A stretch of DNA of 37,931 nucleotides from an uncultured beta proteobacterium (GTDB lineage Bacteria; Pseudomonadota; Gammaproteobacteria; Burkholderiales; Burkholderiaceae): contig CAIMZP010000111.1 in NCBI GenBank assembly GCA_903846025.1, positions 1 to 37,931 on the forward strand. Reading direction: 5' to 3'. Below the pieces are notes generated by a model. It searched no databases, was not told where the DNA came from, and saw only the letters and a list, made by a program, of their open reading frames with translations. Shown here in pieces: positions 1-9,717 of this stretch (within the stretch, counting starts at the first letter, position 1; every line of letters begins with the position of its first letter). A program made the position numbers and the translations under genes.

Positions 1-1233
1 TGGATTCGCATTCGGGATGGCTTTGAAATGGAGCCCATGAATACGCCTCTAGAAATCGAGCAAATCCGATGGTTGAGTGCTCGTCCGGATTATGTGAATC
101 GCTCGATGACGCGTTCATCTCGCTATCTGTTTTATATCGTACAAGAAGTCAACGCACGCAATATGCCAACAGAGATTGCGTTACTCCCTTTTGTTGAAAG
201 TGCTTTTAATCCTTTGGCCAAGTCTGGTGCAAAGGCAATGGGGATCTGGCAATTTATGCCAGCAACAGGTAAAGATTTTCGTTTAACGCAAAATGTTTTT
301 AGGGACGAGCGACGTGATGTCATTCAATCTACTGATGCAGCACTCGATTATTTACAGCGCTTGCAAAAACAGTTTGGAAGCTGGGAATTGGCTTTGGCCG
401 CTTATAACTGGGGTGCGGGTAATGTGGCTAAAGCTCAAAAACGCAATCTGGCCCAGGGTCTTCCAACTGATTATCAAAGTTTAACGATGCCTGCTGAAAC
501 CCGAAACTATGTCCCCAAACTAATGGCTTATCGCCAAATTGTTTTGGATCCGCAAGCCTACGGTATCATCCTCCCGAATTTAGAAAATCACCCTTACTTT
601 GTAGCGGTAGATGTTGGCAATGATATTGATGTGGCCTTAGTGATTAAATTGTCTGAAATACCGACTGAAGAGTTTCACAATCTAAATCCTTCATTCAATA
701 AGCCAGTCATCCTCAGTAATGCAAATCAGCAAATTTTGCTTCCATTTGCTCATGCGGAAATTTTTCAAACTAATCTTAAGAAATACACTAAACCTCTATC
801 AACTTGGTCTGCAGTGCAGGTATTGAAGACAGAAAGCGTTGATCAGACTGCAAAAACTTTAGGGGTTGATGCCGATGGTCTAAGGGAAGTAAATGGTATT
901 CCTAAGGGGATGCGAATTCGAGCTGGGTCAACCGTATTAGTACCAAAAACAAGTCGTCGCCCAGGTGATATTTCGGTCGCAATGGCAGAAAATGCAAGCT
1001 TAAGTTTGGAAAAACCGTTACCACCAGTGCCTAAAAAATGTGCAAAAGGGGCTAAATGCCCTGTTTCCAAGTCACCAAGGGGCGTCTCTAAGGGTAATTC
1101 TTCCGCAAATACAGCCACTTCTCAGCATAAATCCGCATCGACAGGACTTGCAAAATCTGCGAAAAACAGTACTGCTAAAACTTCTGGTGGCACTGTTAAG
1201 GCGGTCAGCAGCAAAGGAGTTAGCAAAATTTAG
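1..1233 (+). CDS. mltD: MltD-type membrane-bound lytic murein transglycosylase, 5' end outside window
   Basis: Family 1D lytic transglycosylases cleave the MurNAc-GlcNAc bond of peptidoglycan in the periplasm, forming 1,6-anhydro ends. The reading frame is open from base 1 and its first residues (WIRIRDGFEMEP) already match MltD upstream of the SLT domain. An ATG at 28 is therefore probably internal, and the start and signal/lipobox lie before the window. The SLT domain shows the catalytic glutamate in the VESAFNP motif (codon 196-198), then GIWQFMP and LAAYNWGAGN, all typical of the family. Downstream are one poorly conserved and one clearer LysM-like peptidoglycan-binding segment (about bases 790-960). 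The tail, about 90 residues, is rich in Ser, Lys, Ala and Thr and is low complexity. prpE begins 30 bp downstream. Family assignment is firm; the exact paralogue name is less so. Confidence 0.88.
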   Translation, partial: WIRIRDGFEMEPMNTPLEIEQIRWLSARPDYVNRSMTRSSRYLFYIVQEVNARNMPTEIALLPFVESAFNPLAKSGAKAMGIWQFMPATGKDFRLTQNVFRDERRDVIQSTDAALDYLQRLQKQFGSWELALAAYNWGAGNVAKAQKRNLAQGLPTDYQSLTMPAETRNYVPKLMAYRQIVLDPQAYGIILPNLENHPYFVAVDVGNDIDVALVIKLSEIPTEEFHNLNPSFNKPVILSNANQQILLPFAHAEIFQTNLKKYTKPLSTWSAVQVLKTESVDQTAKTLGVDADGLREVNGIPKGMRIRAGSTVLVPKTSRRPGDISVAMAENASLSLEKPLPPVPKKCAKGAKCPVSKSPRGVSKGNSSANTATSQHKSASTGLAKSAKNSTAKTSGGTVKAVSSKGVSKI

Positions 1234-1263
1234 CAACTTTAATTTACATTTTTTAGGTTAACC

Positions 1264-3147
1264 ATGTCCTATAAGTCAGAACACGAACGTTCCATCACTA
1301 ACCCAGATGATTTTTGGGGTGAGCAGGCAAAGTTGGTTTATTGGAAAAAACCTTTTAATAAAGTTCTGGATTATTCAAACCCCCCATTTGCAAAGTGGTT
1401 TGATGGTGGTTTGACCAATATTTGTTACAACGCAGTAGATCGCCATCTACAAGATCGCCCCGATCAGCTCGCTTTGGTTGCCGTGTCAACTGAAACGAAT
1501 ATAGAAAAATCTTATACATTCAAAGAGCTCTATGCAGAGGTGAACAGGATAGCGGCGATTTATAAAGCGAACGGAATTCAAAAGGGCGATCGTGTCCTTA
1601 TTTACATGCCGATGATTGCTGAGGCCTGTTTTGCAATGCTTGCATGTGTTCGAATTGGTGCAATTCACTCAGTGGTGTTTGGCGGTTTTGCTTCGCATAG
1701 TCTGGCTTCGCGCATTGATGATGCGCAGCCCAAGATGATTGTGACTGCCGAAGCGGGTGCGCGTGGAGGAAAGGCCGTTCCTTATAAGCCCTTGCTAGAC
1801 GAGGCAATTAATTTAGCAAGTTACAAGCCAGAAAAAGTGCTTATCGTCAACCGCGGCTTAACGGAATTCACTACCGTTGTAGGCCGTGATTTGGATTACG
1901 CAACTGAGCGCCAAAAGTATTTTGACGAGATCGTGCCAGTTGAGTGGGTTGATGCTACACACCCCTCGTATATTTTGTACACATCTGGAACCACTGGTAA
2001 GCCTAAGGGTGTGCAACGTGATACCGGCGGATATGCAGTTGCCTTAGCGGCCTCCATGAACCATATTTTCTGCGGCAAACCTGGCGAGACAATGTTTTGT
2101 ACATCAGATATCGGCTGGGTAGTTGGACATAGTTATATTATTTATGCACCACTAATTCACGGTATGGCAACCATCATGTACGAAGGCACGCCGCTGCGTC
2201 CCGATGCCGGCATTTGGTGGGAACTAGTTGAGAAATATAAAGTTTCTGTAATGTTCTCTGCTCCAACTGCAGTAAGGGTCCTTAAAAAACAAGACCCCGC
2301 TTTCTTGAGTAAATATGACCTTTCTAGTTTGCGTGCCTTGTTCTTGGCTGGCGAACCATTAGACGAGCCTACGGCAACTTGGATTCATGGGGCAATTAAT
2401 AAACCAATCGTTGATAACTATTGGCAAACAGAAACAGGCTGGCCAATGCTGGCTATTCAGCGTGGCATAGAAGTCATGCCTCATAAGTTTGGCTCTCCAG
2501 GCGTCCCTTCCTTTGGTTACAACATGAAGCTGTTAGATGATGCAAGCTCTGAAGAGCTGGGGCCAAATCAGAAAGGCGTCATTGCTATCGAAGGCCCATT
2601 GCCGCCAGGTTGCATGCAAACGGTATGGGGCGATGACAAACGTTTTGTAAGTACTTATTGGGAAACTATTCCAGGTAAGTTTATTTACTCAACTTTTGAC
2701 TGGGGAATTAAGGACGATGATGGTTATTTCTTCATTTTGGGGCGTACCGATGACGTCATTAATGTTGCGGGGCACCGTCTAGGTACTCGCGAGATTGAGG
2801 AGAGCATCTCTGGCCATCCTAATGTTTCAGAGGTGGCCGTGGTTGGTATCGAGGATAAGCTCAAAGGACAAGCAGCCATCGCCTTCGTCATTCCGAAGGA
2901 TGTTTCTAAGGTCAATACCTTAGAAGCCGAATGCATGAAGACCGTAGATACAACCTTAGGCGCCATCGCGCGGCCTGGTCGCGTATATGTGGTTACGGCA
3001 TTGCCTAAAACCCGTTCTGGAAAGATTGTTCGTCGCGCTCTGCAAGCAGTTGCTGAAGGGCGTGATCCTGGCGATATCAGCACAATGGAAGATCAAACGG
3101 TCTTGGCACAAATTAAGGTCATCATCGATCAGAGCGCGAAGCCTTAA
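1264..3147 (+). CDS. prpE: Propionyl-CoA synthetase
   Basis: AMP-forming acyl-CoA synthetase that activates propionate with ATP and CoA, normally feeding the 2-methylcitrate cycle. The 627 residues match the usual PrpE length (about 628). Visible motifs are the P-loop YTSGTTGKPKGVQRDTGGYA, whose QRDTGGYA extension separates PrpE from acetyl-CoA synthetase; the DNYWQTETGWP segment; GRTDDVINVAGHRLGT; and the C-terminal KTRSGKIVRR, whose Lys587 is the adenylation lysine, a known acetylation target in this family. The start is the first ATG after the mltD stop and has only a weak upstream AGG. No prpBCD genes lie nearby, so the enzyme is encoded apart from the methylcitrate operon here. A long hairpin 50 bp after the stop may end the transcript. 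Acetyl-CoA synthetase activity is a possible alternative but less likely from these motifs. Confidence 0.93.
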   Translation: MSYKSEHERSITNPDDFWGEQAKLVYWKKPFNKVLDYSNPPFAKWFDGGLTNICYNAVDRHLQDRPDQLALVAVSTETNIEKSYTFKELYAEVNRIAAIYKANGIQKGDRVLIYMPMIAEACFAMLACVRIGAIHSVVFGGFASHSLASRIDDAQPKMIVTAEAGARGGKAVPYKPLLDEAINLASYKPEKVLIVNRGLTEFTTVVGRDLDYATERQKYFDEIVPVEWVDATHPSYILYTSGTTGKPKGVQRDTGGYAVALAASMNHIFCGKPGETMFCTSDIGWVVGHSYIIYAPLIHGMATIMYEGTPLRPDAGIWWELVEKYKVSVMFSAPTAVRVLKKQDPAFLSKYDLSSLRALFLAGEPLDEPTATWIHGAINKPIVDNYWQTETGWPMLAIQRGIEVMPHKFGSPGVPSFGYNMKLLDDASSEELGPNQKGVIAIEGPLPPGCMQTVWGDDKRFVSTYWETIPGKFIYSTFDWGIKDDDGYFFILGRTDDVINVAGHRLGTREIEESISGHPNVSEVAVVGIEDKLKGQAAIAFVIPKDVSKVNTLEAECMKTVDTTLGAIARPGRVYVVTALPKTRSGKIVRRALQAVAEGRDPGDISTMEDQTVLAQIKVIIDQSAKP

Positions 3148-3196
3148 GCAAGAAGCTAAATACGCCCTCTTAGTCTTATTGATGTGGGTGCTTCGG

Positions 3197-3224
3197 ACTC
3201 TCAGAGCCCAGCGGGCCTGAGAGT
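3197..3224 (+). terminator. Long hairpin after prpE, possible terminator without T tract
   Basis: An 8-bp stem (ACTCTCAG / CTGAGAGT) continues into GCCC/GGGC with loop AGC and one bulged A at 3205. This is very stable, but no run of T follows, so it is either a weak or factor-assisted terminator for prpE or a structured element in the carA leader. Confidence 0.5.
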
Positions 3225-3244
3225 TAAGGTCTTGCAGCGCATAA

Positions 3245-3260
3245 CTGGTATCATTACCAG
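3245..3260 (+). other. Short perfect hairpin in the prpE-carA gap
   Basis: CTGGTA, a four-base loop TCAT, then TACCAG form a perfect 6-bp hairpin 20 bp after the larger prpE hairpin and 116 bp before carA. No T tract follows. The 229-bp gap contains no gene and no convincing sigma-70 promoter that I can see. The two hairpins may be part of a structured carA leader. Confidence 0.35.
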
Positions 3261-3367
3261 ATTCGAAACTTATTAAATTACCCTAGCGCTTAAAGACACT
3301 CACCTCCCGCACAAACAGTCCTGGGTTGGTCTTTTTGGGATGTTGAGCGTCGGATGGAGCAGGGACT

Positions 3368-3371
3368 GGAG
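3368..3371 (+). promoter_or_regulatory. Ribosome binding site supporting the TTG start of carA
   Basis: GGAG lies 5 bp before TTG 3377, good spacing for initiation there. A second in-frame TTG at 3386 would give MLPSFPPA, which matches known Burkholderiales CarA N-termini but sits 14 bp from this site. Confidence 0.5.
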
Positions 3372-3376
3372 ATGGT

Positions 3377-4582
3377 TTGTCACCCTTGCTTCCTTCTTTT
3401 CCCCCCGCCGTGTTGGCCTTAGCCGACGGTACATTATTTCCCGGTTTGAGTATTGGCGCCCCTGGCGAAACTACTGGTGAAGTAGTTTTTAATACTGCGC
3501 TGACTGGTTACCAAGAAATCATCACTGATCCTAGTTATTCACGTCAAATCGTGACCTTGACCTATCCTCATATTGGCAATGTTGGCGTCAATAGCCAGGA
3601 TGCCGAATCCAGTCAAATTCATGCTGCAGGACTAGTTGTTAAAGACCTCTCAAAACGGGTATCTAATTTTAGATCTGAAGGCAGTTTGGATAACTACCTT
3701 ACAAAAGCCGGAGTAGTAGGCATCTCTGGAATTGACACCAGAAAACTCACTCGCATACTACGTGACAAAGGCGCTCAATCTGGAGCAATTGTGGCTGGCA
3801 AAATGGGTGATGATCTAGAGGTTCTTGGTAAACAGGCGCTTGAGTTAGCCAAAGCCTTTCTTGGCATGTCTGGCCTTGACCTTGCAAAAGTAGTTAGTAC
3901 TAAACGATCTTATGAGTGGCGTGAGGGTGAGTGGGATTTGCATGGTGCAGATGGTAAACCTGCATATAGAACCCTTGATATGAGTCTCCCCCTTAAAAAA
4001 GTAGTTGCGTATGATTTCGGTGTCAAACGCAATATTTTGCGTATGCTGACTGAGCGAGGTTGCCAGCTCACGGTAGTACCGGCACAAACTAGTGCGGCAG
4101 AAGTCCTGGCTTTAAATCCGGATGGCGTATTTTTCTCAAACGGCCCTGGTGATCCTGGTCCTTGTGATTACGCGATTGCTGCTGCCAAAGAAATTATTGA
4201 AAAGGGTGTTCCTACTTTTGGTATTTGCTTAGGGCACCAAATTATGGGTTTAGCAGCAGGTGCAAAAACGTTAAAAATGAAGTTTGGCCACCATGGCGCC
4301 AACCATCCTGTAAAAGATTTGGATTCTGGTCGTGTGGCGATTACTTCTCAGAACCATGGCTTTGCTGTTGATGCCAATACTTTGCCTGATAACATTCGTG
4401 TGACTCATGTCTCCTTGTTTGACGGCTCATTGCAAGGCCTCGCCTGGAAAGATAGGCCCGCTCTGTGTTTTCAGGGGCATCCGGAGGCTTCTCCAGGACC
4501 GCATGACATAGCCTATTTATTTGATCGTTTTGTGGAGTTAATGAATACCTCGCAGAATGTTAGCAACAAGGGGGGCAAATAA
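3377..4582 (+). CDS. carA: Carbamoyl-phosphate synthase small (glutaminase) subunit
   Basis: Class I glutamine amidotransferase subunit that hydrolyses glutamine and passes ammonia to CarB for carbamoyl phosphate, shared by arginine and pyrimidine synthesis in the cytoplasm. The N-terminal CPSase small domain carries [20 protein letters not shown]. The C-terminal GATase domain carries the nucleophile in [11 protein letters not shown] (Cys about 284) and the His-Glu pair in [10 protein letters not shown]. The start is a TTG at 3377 or 3386; no in-frame ATG is available before the conserved N-terminus. Its TAA overlaps the carB ATG by one base (TAATG), so the two are translationally coupled. 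The length, 401 residues, is slightly above the usual 380-390 because of the N-terminal extension. Nothing unusual in the catalytic residues. Confidence 0.96.
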   Translation: MSPLLPSFPPAVLALADGTLFPGLSIGAPGETTGEVVFNTALTGYQEIITDPSYSRQIVTLTYPHIGNVGVNSQDAESSQIHAAGLVVKDLSKRVSNFRSEGSLDNYLTKAGVVGISGIDTRKLTRILRDKGAQSGAIVAGKMGDDLEVLGKQALELAKAFLGMSGLDLAKVVSTKRSYEWREGEWDLHGADGKPAYRTLDMSLPLKKVVAYDFGVKRNILRMLTERGCQLTVVPAQTSAAEVLALNPDGVFFSNGPGDPGPCDYAIAAAKEIIEKGVPTFGICLGHQIMGLAAGAKTLKMKFGHHGANHPVKDLDSGRVAITSQNHGFAVDANTLPDNIRVTHVSLFDGSLQGLAWKDRPALCFQGHPEASPGPHDIAYLFDRFVELMNTSQNVSNKGGK

Positions 4583-7500
4583 TGCCTAAGCGTAGCGATA
4601 TCAAAAGCATCCTGATTATTGGCGCGGGTCCAATTGTGATTGGTCAGGCTTGCGAGTTTGACTATTCTGGCGCACAAGCTTGTAAGGCCTTGCGTGATGA
4701 AGGTTACAAAGTCATTTTAGTAAATAGCAATCCGGCTACTATCATGACCGATCCAGAGATGGCGGATGTTACTTATATTGAGCCAATTACCTGGGAAGTA
4801 GTTGAGCGAATTATTGCTACTGAAAAACCAGATGCTATTTTGCCCACTATGGGTGGACAAACTGCCCTGAACTGCGCTCTTGATTTACATCGCCATGGTG
4901 TCCTTGAGAAATATGGCTGCGAACTTATCGGCGCTTCTCCAGAAGCAATCGATAAAGCAGAAGATCGCCAGAAATTTAAGGACGCAATGACCAAGATTGG
5001 TCTAGGTTCAGCAAAGTCAGGTATTGCGCATTCAATGGATGAGGCCCATGAAGTGCAGCAACGCATTCAGGTTGAAACTGGTAGCCCAGGCTTCCCGGTG
5101 GTGATTCGCCCTTCATTTACCATGGGTGGATCTGGCGGTGGCATTGCATATAACCGTGAAGAGTTTGAGGAAATTTGCAAACGTGGATTAGATCTTTCTC
5201 CCACTGGTGAGCTCTTGATTGAGGAGTCCTTATTGGGTTGGAAGGAATTCGAAATGGAAGTGGTGCGCGATCGTGCAGATAACTGCATCATTGTGTGTTC
5301 TATTGAGAATTTGGATCCAATGGGTGTGCATACGGGTGACTCGATTACGGTTGCTCCTGCACAAACATTGACTGATAAAGAATATCAACTGATGCGTAAT
5401 GCGTCTATTGCTGTATTACGCGAGATTGGTGTGGATACAGGCGGCTCAAACGTCCAGTTCTCTATCAATCCTGAGGACGGTCGCATGATCGTCATTGAGA
5501 TGAACCCAAGGGTTTCTCGCTCCTCTGCATTGGCCTCTAAAGCAACTGGTTTTCCAATCGCCAAGATCGCAGCAAAGCTTGCTGTTGGCTATACCCTAGA
5601 TGAATTAAAGAATGACATCACGGGTGGTGCAACCCCGGCATCATTTGAACCCTCTATTGATTATGTTGTTACGAAAATTCCACGTTTTGCCTTTGAGAAA
5701 TTTCCGCAAGCAGATTCTCGTTTAACTACGCAGATGAAATCGGTTGGTGAAGTAATGGCCATTGGCCGCACCTTTCAAGAGTCTTTTCAAAAAGCTCTGC
5801 GCGGTTTAGAGGTCGGAGTGGATGGCTTGGATGAAGTATCTACAGACTTGGATGACATTATTCAAGAAATTGGAGAGCCTGGACCTGATCGCATCTGGTA
5901 TCTTGCAGATGCTTTCCGAATGGGTATGGGGCTTGATGAGATCTATAGCGAGACAAAAATTGATCCTTGGTTCTTAGAGCAAATCGAAGAGTTAATTATT
6001 ATGGAAGGCGAGCTGAAGCAGCGCAAGATTGATAGTCTATCCGCTACTGAGTTACGCTTTATTAAGCAAAAAGGATTTTCTGATCGCCGTTTGGGCAAAC
6101 TGATGGACGTTGACTCTTCCTCAGTTCGTGCTGCTCGACATCGTTTAAAAGTAGTACCAGTTTATAAGCGAGTAGATACCTGCGCTGCTGAGTTCTCAAC
6201 CAATACCGCCTATCTTTATTCTACTTATGAGGCAGAGCATGGTGAGTGCGAATCTCAGCCTAGCAATAGGGATAAAATTATGGTTTTGGGCGGTGGTCCA
6301 AACCGAATTGGTCAGGGAATTGAGTTCGATTACTGCTGTGTTCATGCCGCATTAGCTTTGCGTGAAGATGGCTATGAAACTATCATGGTGAACTGCAACC
6401 CTGAAACGGTTTCTACTGATTACGATACATCGGATCGATTATATTTTGAACCCTTGACTTTGGAAGATGTTCTTGAAATTGTTGCCAAAGAAAAGCCTAA
6501 AGGTGTAATTGTTCAGTACGGCGGTCAAACGCCTTTGAAGCTAGCTTTAGACCTTGAAGCAAATGGCGTTCCTATTATTGGCACTTCACCAGATATGATC
6601 GATGCTGCTGAAGACCGAGAACGTTTTCAGAAGCTACTGCATGAGTTGAACTTACGTCAACCGCCTAATCGCACGGCACGGGCTGAAGGTGAAGCACTTA
6701 AGCTTGCAGAAGAAATCGGATACCCATTAGTCGTTCGCCCATCATATGTATTAGGCGGTCGTGCAATGGAAATTGTTCATGATGGTCGCGATCTCGAGCG
6801 TTATATGCGAGAAGCTGTGAAGGTCTCTCATGATTCACCAGTTTTGCTTGATCGCTTCTTAAACGATGCGATTGAGTGCGATGTCGATTGCATAAGCGAT
6901 GGACAGCGCGTGTTTATTGGTGGGGTAATGGAGCATATAGAGCAAGCTGGTGTCCACTCTGGAGATTCCGCCTGTTCCTTGCCACCATACTCACTCTCTG
7001 ACGAAACGGTTGAAGAAATTAAGCGTCAAACTGCAGCGATGGCTAAAGGTCTTAATGTGATTGGCTTGATGAACGTGCAATTTGCAATTCAGCATGTTGA
7101 TGGTCAAGACGTGATCTTTGTACTTGAAGTTAACCCACGCGCATCACGTACTGTGCCATTTGTTTCTAAGGCGACTGGTTTGCAGTTAGCTAAAATTGCC
7201 GCCCGCTGTATGGTTGGTCAGACATTGGATCAACAGGGTATTTATAAGGAAGTAAAACCCGCTTATTACTCGGTGAAAGAGGCGGTATTTCCCTTTAATA
7301 AGTTTCCAGGAATTGACCCTATTTTGGGTCCAGAAATGCGCTCTACCGGTGAAGTGATGGGTGTTGGTAAAACCTTCGGTGAGGCATTATTTAAATCTCA
7401 ATTAGGTGCCGGTATTAAATTACCTAAGAGCGGTACGGTGGTCCTAACAGTGAAGGATAGTGATAAGCCTAAGGCTGTTGAGGTAGCCAAGCTTTTGCAT

Positions 7501-7845
7501 CAACTTGGCTTCCCGATGGTCGCCACTAAAGGGACTGCTGCCGCGATCACTGCTGCTGGCTTGCCAGTAGGGGTAGTTAATAAAGTGAAGGATGGCCGTC
7601 CTCATATCGTAGATTTAATTAAAAATGGTGAAATATCCCTAGTATTTACTACGGTAGATGAAACGCGTACAGCCATTGCGGATTCGCGCTCTATTCGTAC
7701 CAGCGCCCAGGCTAACAATGTCACTTACTACACGACTATTAGTGCGGCACGTGCAGTAATGGATGGCTTAATGGCATCCCAAAATGGCAGCAAAGAGTCG
7801 CTCGAAGTATATTCTTTGCAAAATTTACATCAGTCCCTCAATTAA
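4582..7845 (+). CDS. carB: Carbamoyl-phosphate synthase large subunit
   Basis: ATP-grasp enzyme that makes carbamoyl phosphate from bicarbonate, two ATP and the ammonia supplied by CarA. The 1087 residues hold two homologous halves. The first starts [20 protein letters not shown] and the second, near residue 570, starts [18 protein letters not shown]. Each half has its own ATP-grasp signature ([17 protein letters not shown] and [18 protein letters not shown]) and a metal-binding [12 protein letters not shown] / [12 protein letters not shown] segment. The C-terminal MGS-like allosteric domain (about residues 950-1075) is present; in E. coli it binds ornithine and UMP. A GGGGG sequence just before the ATG serves as ribosome binding site inside the carA end. 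A 34-bp inverted repeat follows the stop. Length and motifs are complete. Confidence 0.97.
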   Translation: MPKRSDIKSILIIGAGPIVIGQACEFDYSGAQACKALRDEGYKVILVNSNPATIMTDPEMADVTYIEPITWEVVERIIATEKPDAILPTMGGQTALNCALDLHRHGVLEKYGCELIGASPEAIDKAEDRQKFKDAMTKIGLGSAKSGIAHSMDEAHEVQQRIQVETGSPGFPVVIRPSFTMGGSGGGIAYNREEFEEICKRGLDLSPTGELLIEESLLGWKEFEMEVVRDRADNCIIVCSIENLDPMGVHTGDSITVAPAQTLTDKEYQLMRNASIAVLREIGVDTGGSNVQFSINPEDGRMIVIEMNPRVSRSSALASKATGFPIAKIAAKLAVGYTLDELKNDITGGATPASFEPSIDYVVTKIPRFAFEKFPQADSRLTTQMKSVGEVMAIGRTFQESFQKALRGLEVGVDGLDEVSTDLDDIIQEIGEPGPDRIWYLADAFRMGMGLDEIYSETKIDPWFLEQIEELIIMEGELKQRKIDSLSATELRFIKQKGFSDRRLGKLMDVDSSSVRAARHRLKVVPVYKRVDTCAAEFSTNTAYLYSTYEAEHGECESQPSNRDKIMVLGGGPNRIGQGIEFDYCCVHAALALREDGYETIMVNCNPETVSTDYDTSDRLYFEPLTLEDVLEIVAKEKPKGVIVQYGGQTPLKLALDLEANGVPIIGTSPDMIDAAEDRERFQKLLHELNLRQPPNRTARAEGEALKLAEEIGYPLVVRPSYVLGGRAMEIVHDGRDLERYMREAVKVSHDSPVLLDRFLNDAIECDVDCISDGQRVFIGGVMEHIEQAGVHSGDSACSLPPYSLSDETVEEIKRQTAAMAKGLNVIGLMNVQFAIQHVDGQDVIFVLEVNPRASRTVPFVSKATGLQLAKIAARCMVGQTLDQQGIYKEVKPAYYSVKEAVFPFNKFPGIDPILGPEMRSTGEVMGVGKTFGEALFKSQLGAGIKLPKSGTVVLTVKDSDKPKAVEVAKLLHQLGFPMVATKGTAAAITAAGLPVGVVNKVKDGRPHIVDLIKNGEISLVFTTVDETRTAIADSRSIRTSAQANNVTYYTTISAARAVMDGLMASQNGSKESLEVYSLQNLHQSLN

Positions 7846-7856
7846 TCTAAAATTAC

Positions 7857-7890
7857 ACCCATCTATATGCAATGTTGCATATAGATGGGT
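7857..7890. repeat. Near-perfect 34-bp inverted repeat between carB and greA
   Basis: Two 16-base arms (ACCCATCTATATGCAA and its exact reverse complement) are separated by only two bases. It starts 12 bp after the carB stop and ends 22 bp before the greA ATG. No T run follows on either strand at the usual distance, so it is not a textbook intrinsic terminator. It could be a cruciform or transcript 3'-end stabiliser, or an operator for greA. Confidence 0.8.
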
Positions 7891-7912
7891 ACATTTAAGT
7901 TAGGTTAGAAGC

Positions 7913-8389
7913 ATGAGCACAATTCCAATTACTAAACATGGTGCAGAACTTCTCAAAGATGAGTTGCACCGTTTAAAACATGTAGAGCGTCCATCCGTCA
8001 TTAATGCAATTTCTGAGGCGCGTGCACAAGGCGATCTTTCTGAAAACGCTGAGTATGATGCGGCAAAAGAAAAGCAGGGCTTTATTGAGGGGCGCATTCA
8101 AGAGTTAGAAGGCAAGTTATCTGCTGCCCAGATTATTGACCCATCCAGCTTGGATGTGGCAGGCCGCATCGTGTTTGGAGCAACTGTAGATCTTGAGGAT
8201 CTTGAAGATGGTACTAAGTTGACCTATCAAATCGTAGGCGACGATGAGGCCGATATTGCAGTCAGAAAGATTTCGATTAGCTCCCCTATAGCTCGAGCGT
8301 TGATTGGTAAAGAAGAGGGTGATGTGGTTGCGGTTCAAGCACCAGCGGGTAATCGTGAAGTTGAAATCTTGGCGGTACGCTACATTTAA
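7913..8389 (+). CDS. greA: Transcription elongation factor GreA
   Basis: Cytoplasmic factor that enters the secondary channel of RNA polymerase and stimulates cleavage of backtracked transcripts. At 158 residues it has exactly the E. coli GreA length. The N-terminal coiled coil (about residues 1-75) contains the acidic tip motif [17 protein letters not shown], with the Asp and Glu residues that coordinate catalytic magnesium. The C-terminal FKBP-like domain ends in [10 protein letters not shown]. carAB-greA is a familiar neighbourhood in Burkholderiales. The start is the only suitable ATG, with a weak purine-rich site upstream (TTAGAAGC). The TAA overlaps the next gene's ATG by one base. Confidence 0.96.
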   Translation: MSTIPITKHGAELLKDELHRLKHVERPSVINAISEARAQGDLSENAEYDAAKEKQGFIEGRIQELEGKLSAAQIIDPSSLDVAGRIVFGATVDLEDLEDGTKLTYQIVGDDEADIAVRKISISSPIARALIGKEEGDVVAVQAPAGNREVEILAVRYI

Positions 8390-8853
8390 TGCGCCTTACT
8401 CTCCAGCGAGTTTTTAATTTAACAGCCGGACTGTGGGTGGGTAGTTTTATTACCGTTGGATTTATTGTCACCCCCATCCTATTTTCTGCTTTGGGCGATC
8501 GTCAGGTTGCAGGTATGGTTGCTGGAAATCTTTTTAAGATTGAGGCCCATTTAAGTGTTGGCTTGAGCATTGCATTGATGGTCTTGGCTAACTACTTAGT
8601 CCACTCTGGTTTGAATCAATTTCGCAGGACTCGCTGGATACTTTTGGGAATGCTCGCTTGCGCAATTGCTGCCACTTTTATTCTGATCCCATGGATGAGT
8701 TCTTTAAAAGATCAAGCCATGTTGGACGGCATGTCGGTAATGGAATCTTCATGGGCTACTTTGTTCAGCCAGCTTCACCAAGCATCTAGTGGATTATTTC
8801 TTATTCAGAGCTTTCTCGGAATTTTCTTAGTTTGGCGAATTACAAAAAATTAA
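8389..8853 (+). CDS. DUF4149-type small integral membrane protein
   Basis: A 154-residue hydrophobic protein with about four predicted membrane segments: residues 8-34 (FNLTAGLWVGSFITVGFIVT), about 52-68, about 83-101 and about 130-150. The pattern and its position between greA and yhbY match the DUF4149 family, whose function is unknown to me. Its ATG overlaps the greA stop (TAATG), so it is co-translated with greA. A bidirectional terminator begins 30 bp after the stop. No catalytic motif is visible. The family call is based on recalled synteny and hydrophobic pattern, so it is moderately secure. Confidence 0.78.
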   Translation: MRLTLQRVFNLTAGLWVGSFITVGFIVTPILFSALGDRQVAGMVAGNLFKIEAHLSVGLSIALMVLANYLVHSGLNQFRRTRWILLGMLACAIAATFILIPWMSSLKDQAMLDGMSVMESSWATLFSQLHQASSGLFLIQSFLGIFLVWRITKN

Positions 8854-8883
8854 GCGATACAAATTAATTGCTAAGTCGGGAAT

Positions 8884-8913
8884 AAAAAACGCCCGATATT
8901 GAGGGCGTTTTTT
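8884..8913. terminator. Bidirectional intrinsic terminator between DUF4149 gene and yhbY
   Basis: AAAAAACGCCC, an 8-base loop, and GGGCGTTTTTT give a 5-bp GC stem flanked by A6 and T6. It can act on both strands and lies between two convergent genes (8853 end, 8942 end). Confidence 0.93.
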
Positions 8914-8941
8914 GTAGATGTTTACATGGGACCGTAAATAT

Positions 8942-9568
8942 TTAAGATCCCAATGATTTTTTCTTGGTGCTACTCATACGTACTTTGCGTCTTTTAACGG
9001 GCGCTGGAGCTGCAGCCGCTTTGCGATAGCCTGGAGACGACCAGCCAATTTTTGATTCTGCAGCATCAGCACGCAGTACCCGTTTTTTCGGTGCGGCACT
9101 TTTAACGGCTGCAGCACGCTCAAATGGAGACTTGCCTGCTATGGAGCGCCGATCCGATCTCTCTGAAGTGCTGGTACGGACCCCTGTTTTTGCTACCACG
9201 CGATTTGGTTGACGCTTAGTGCGTGGTGCTTGCAAAGTCTTTTTCGTTTGCTTGCTTGATCTGCTTAAATTTAAGAGCGCTGCATCAACGATATCTTTTG
9301 GCTTCCAAATAACCAGCAATTTGCCTATGTGTTGAACTGGAGCTGCACCCAATTTGTCACAAAGCTCTTCATAAATTGCTATTCGAGCATCTCGGTCGTC
9401 ACCAAAGACGCGAATCTTGATGAGGCCATGATGGGAAATTGCTAATTTTGCTTCTTTAATAACGGCGGACGTAAGGCCATCACCACCAATCATGACGACT
9501 GGGCTGAGCTCATGTGCGTCGGATTTGAGGGATTTGCGTTGTGCGGGTGTAATAGTAAGTGCGGTCAT
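8942..9568 (-). CDS. yhbY: YhbY/CRM-domain RNA-binding protein with long basic C-terminal tail
   Basis: The first 95 residues are a CRM (YhbY) domain: LTITPAQRKSLKSDAHELSP, then VVMIGGDGLTSAVIKEAKLA (a GxxG-like loop), then VQHIGKLLVIWKPK. YhbY binds pre-50S ribosomal particles in E. coli. The family is usually about 97 residues, but this protein is 208. The extra 110 or so residues are rich in Lys, Arg, Ala and Ser (KKTLQAPRTKRQPNRVVAKT, KKRVLRADAAES, ending VKRRKVRMSSTKKKSLGS), likely disordered and RNA-binding. It is divergent from rlmE across a 149-bp gap, an arrangement common in proteobacteria and consistent with a shared role in 50S maturation. Confidence 0.9.
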   Translation of the reverse strand: MTALTITPAQRKSLKSDAHELSPVVMIGGDGLTSAVIKEAKLAISHHGLIKIRVFGDDRDARIAIYEELCDKLGAAPVQHIGKLLVIWKPKDIVDAALLNLSRSSKQTKKTLQAPRTKRQPNRVVAKTGVRTSTSERSDRRSIAGKSPFERAAAVKSAAPKKRVLRADAAESKIGWSSPGYRKAAAAPAPVKRRKVRMSSTKKKSLGS

Positions 9569-9717
9569 GACCCCGATGATAGAGCATTCAAGACCTTAAT
9601 AAGCGCACTATATGAGCCTATTTAGGCATTAATCGACGTAATTACAGCAATTTAAGTTGAATCCTTTTGCCTTAAGTACCAGAAACAGGGAAAATAGGCA
9701 TCGAAAGTGGGTAAGTT

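Noticed and set aside
843-1118. Minus-strand 91-codon frame opposite the mltD tail
   Set aside because: It is a mirror frame of the low-complexity LysM and tail coding region with no independent support.
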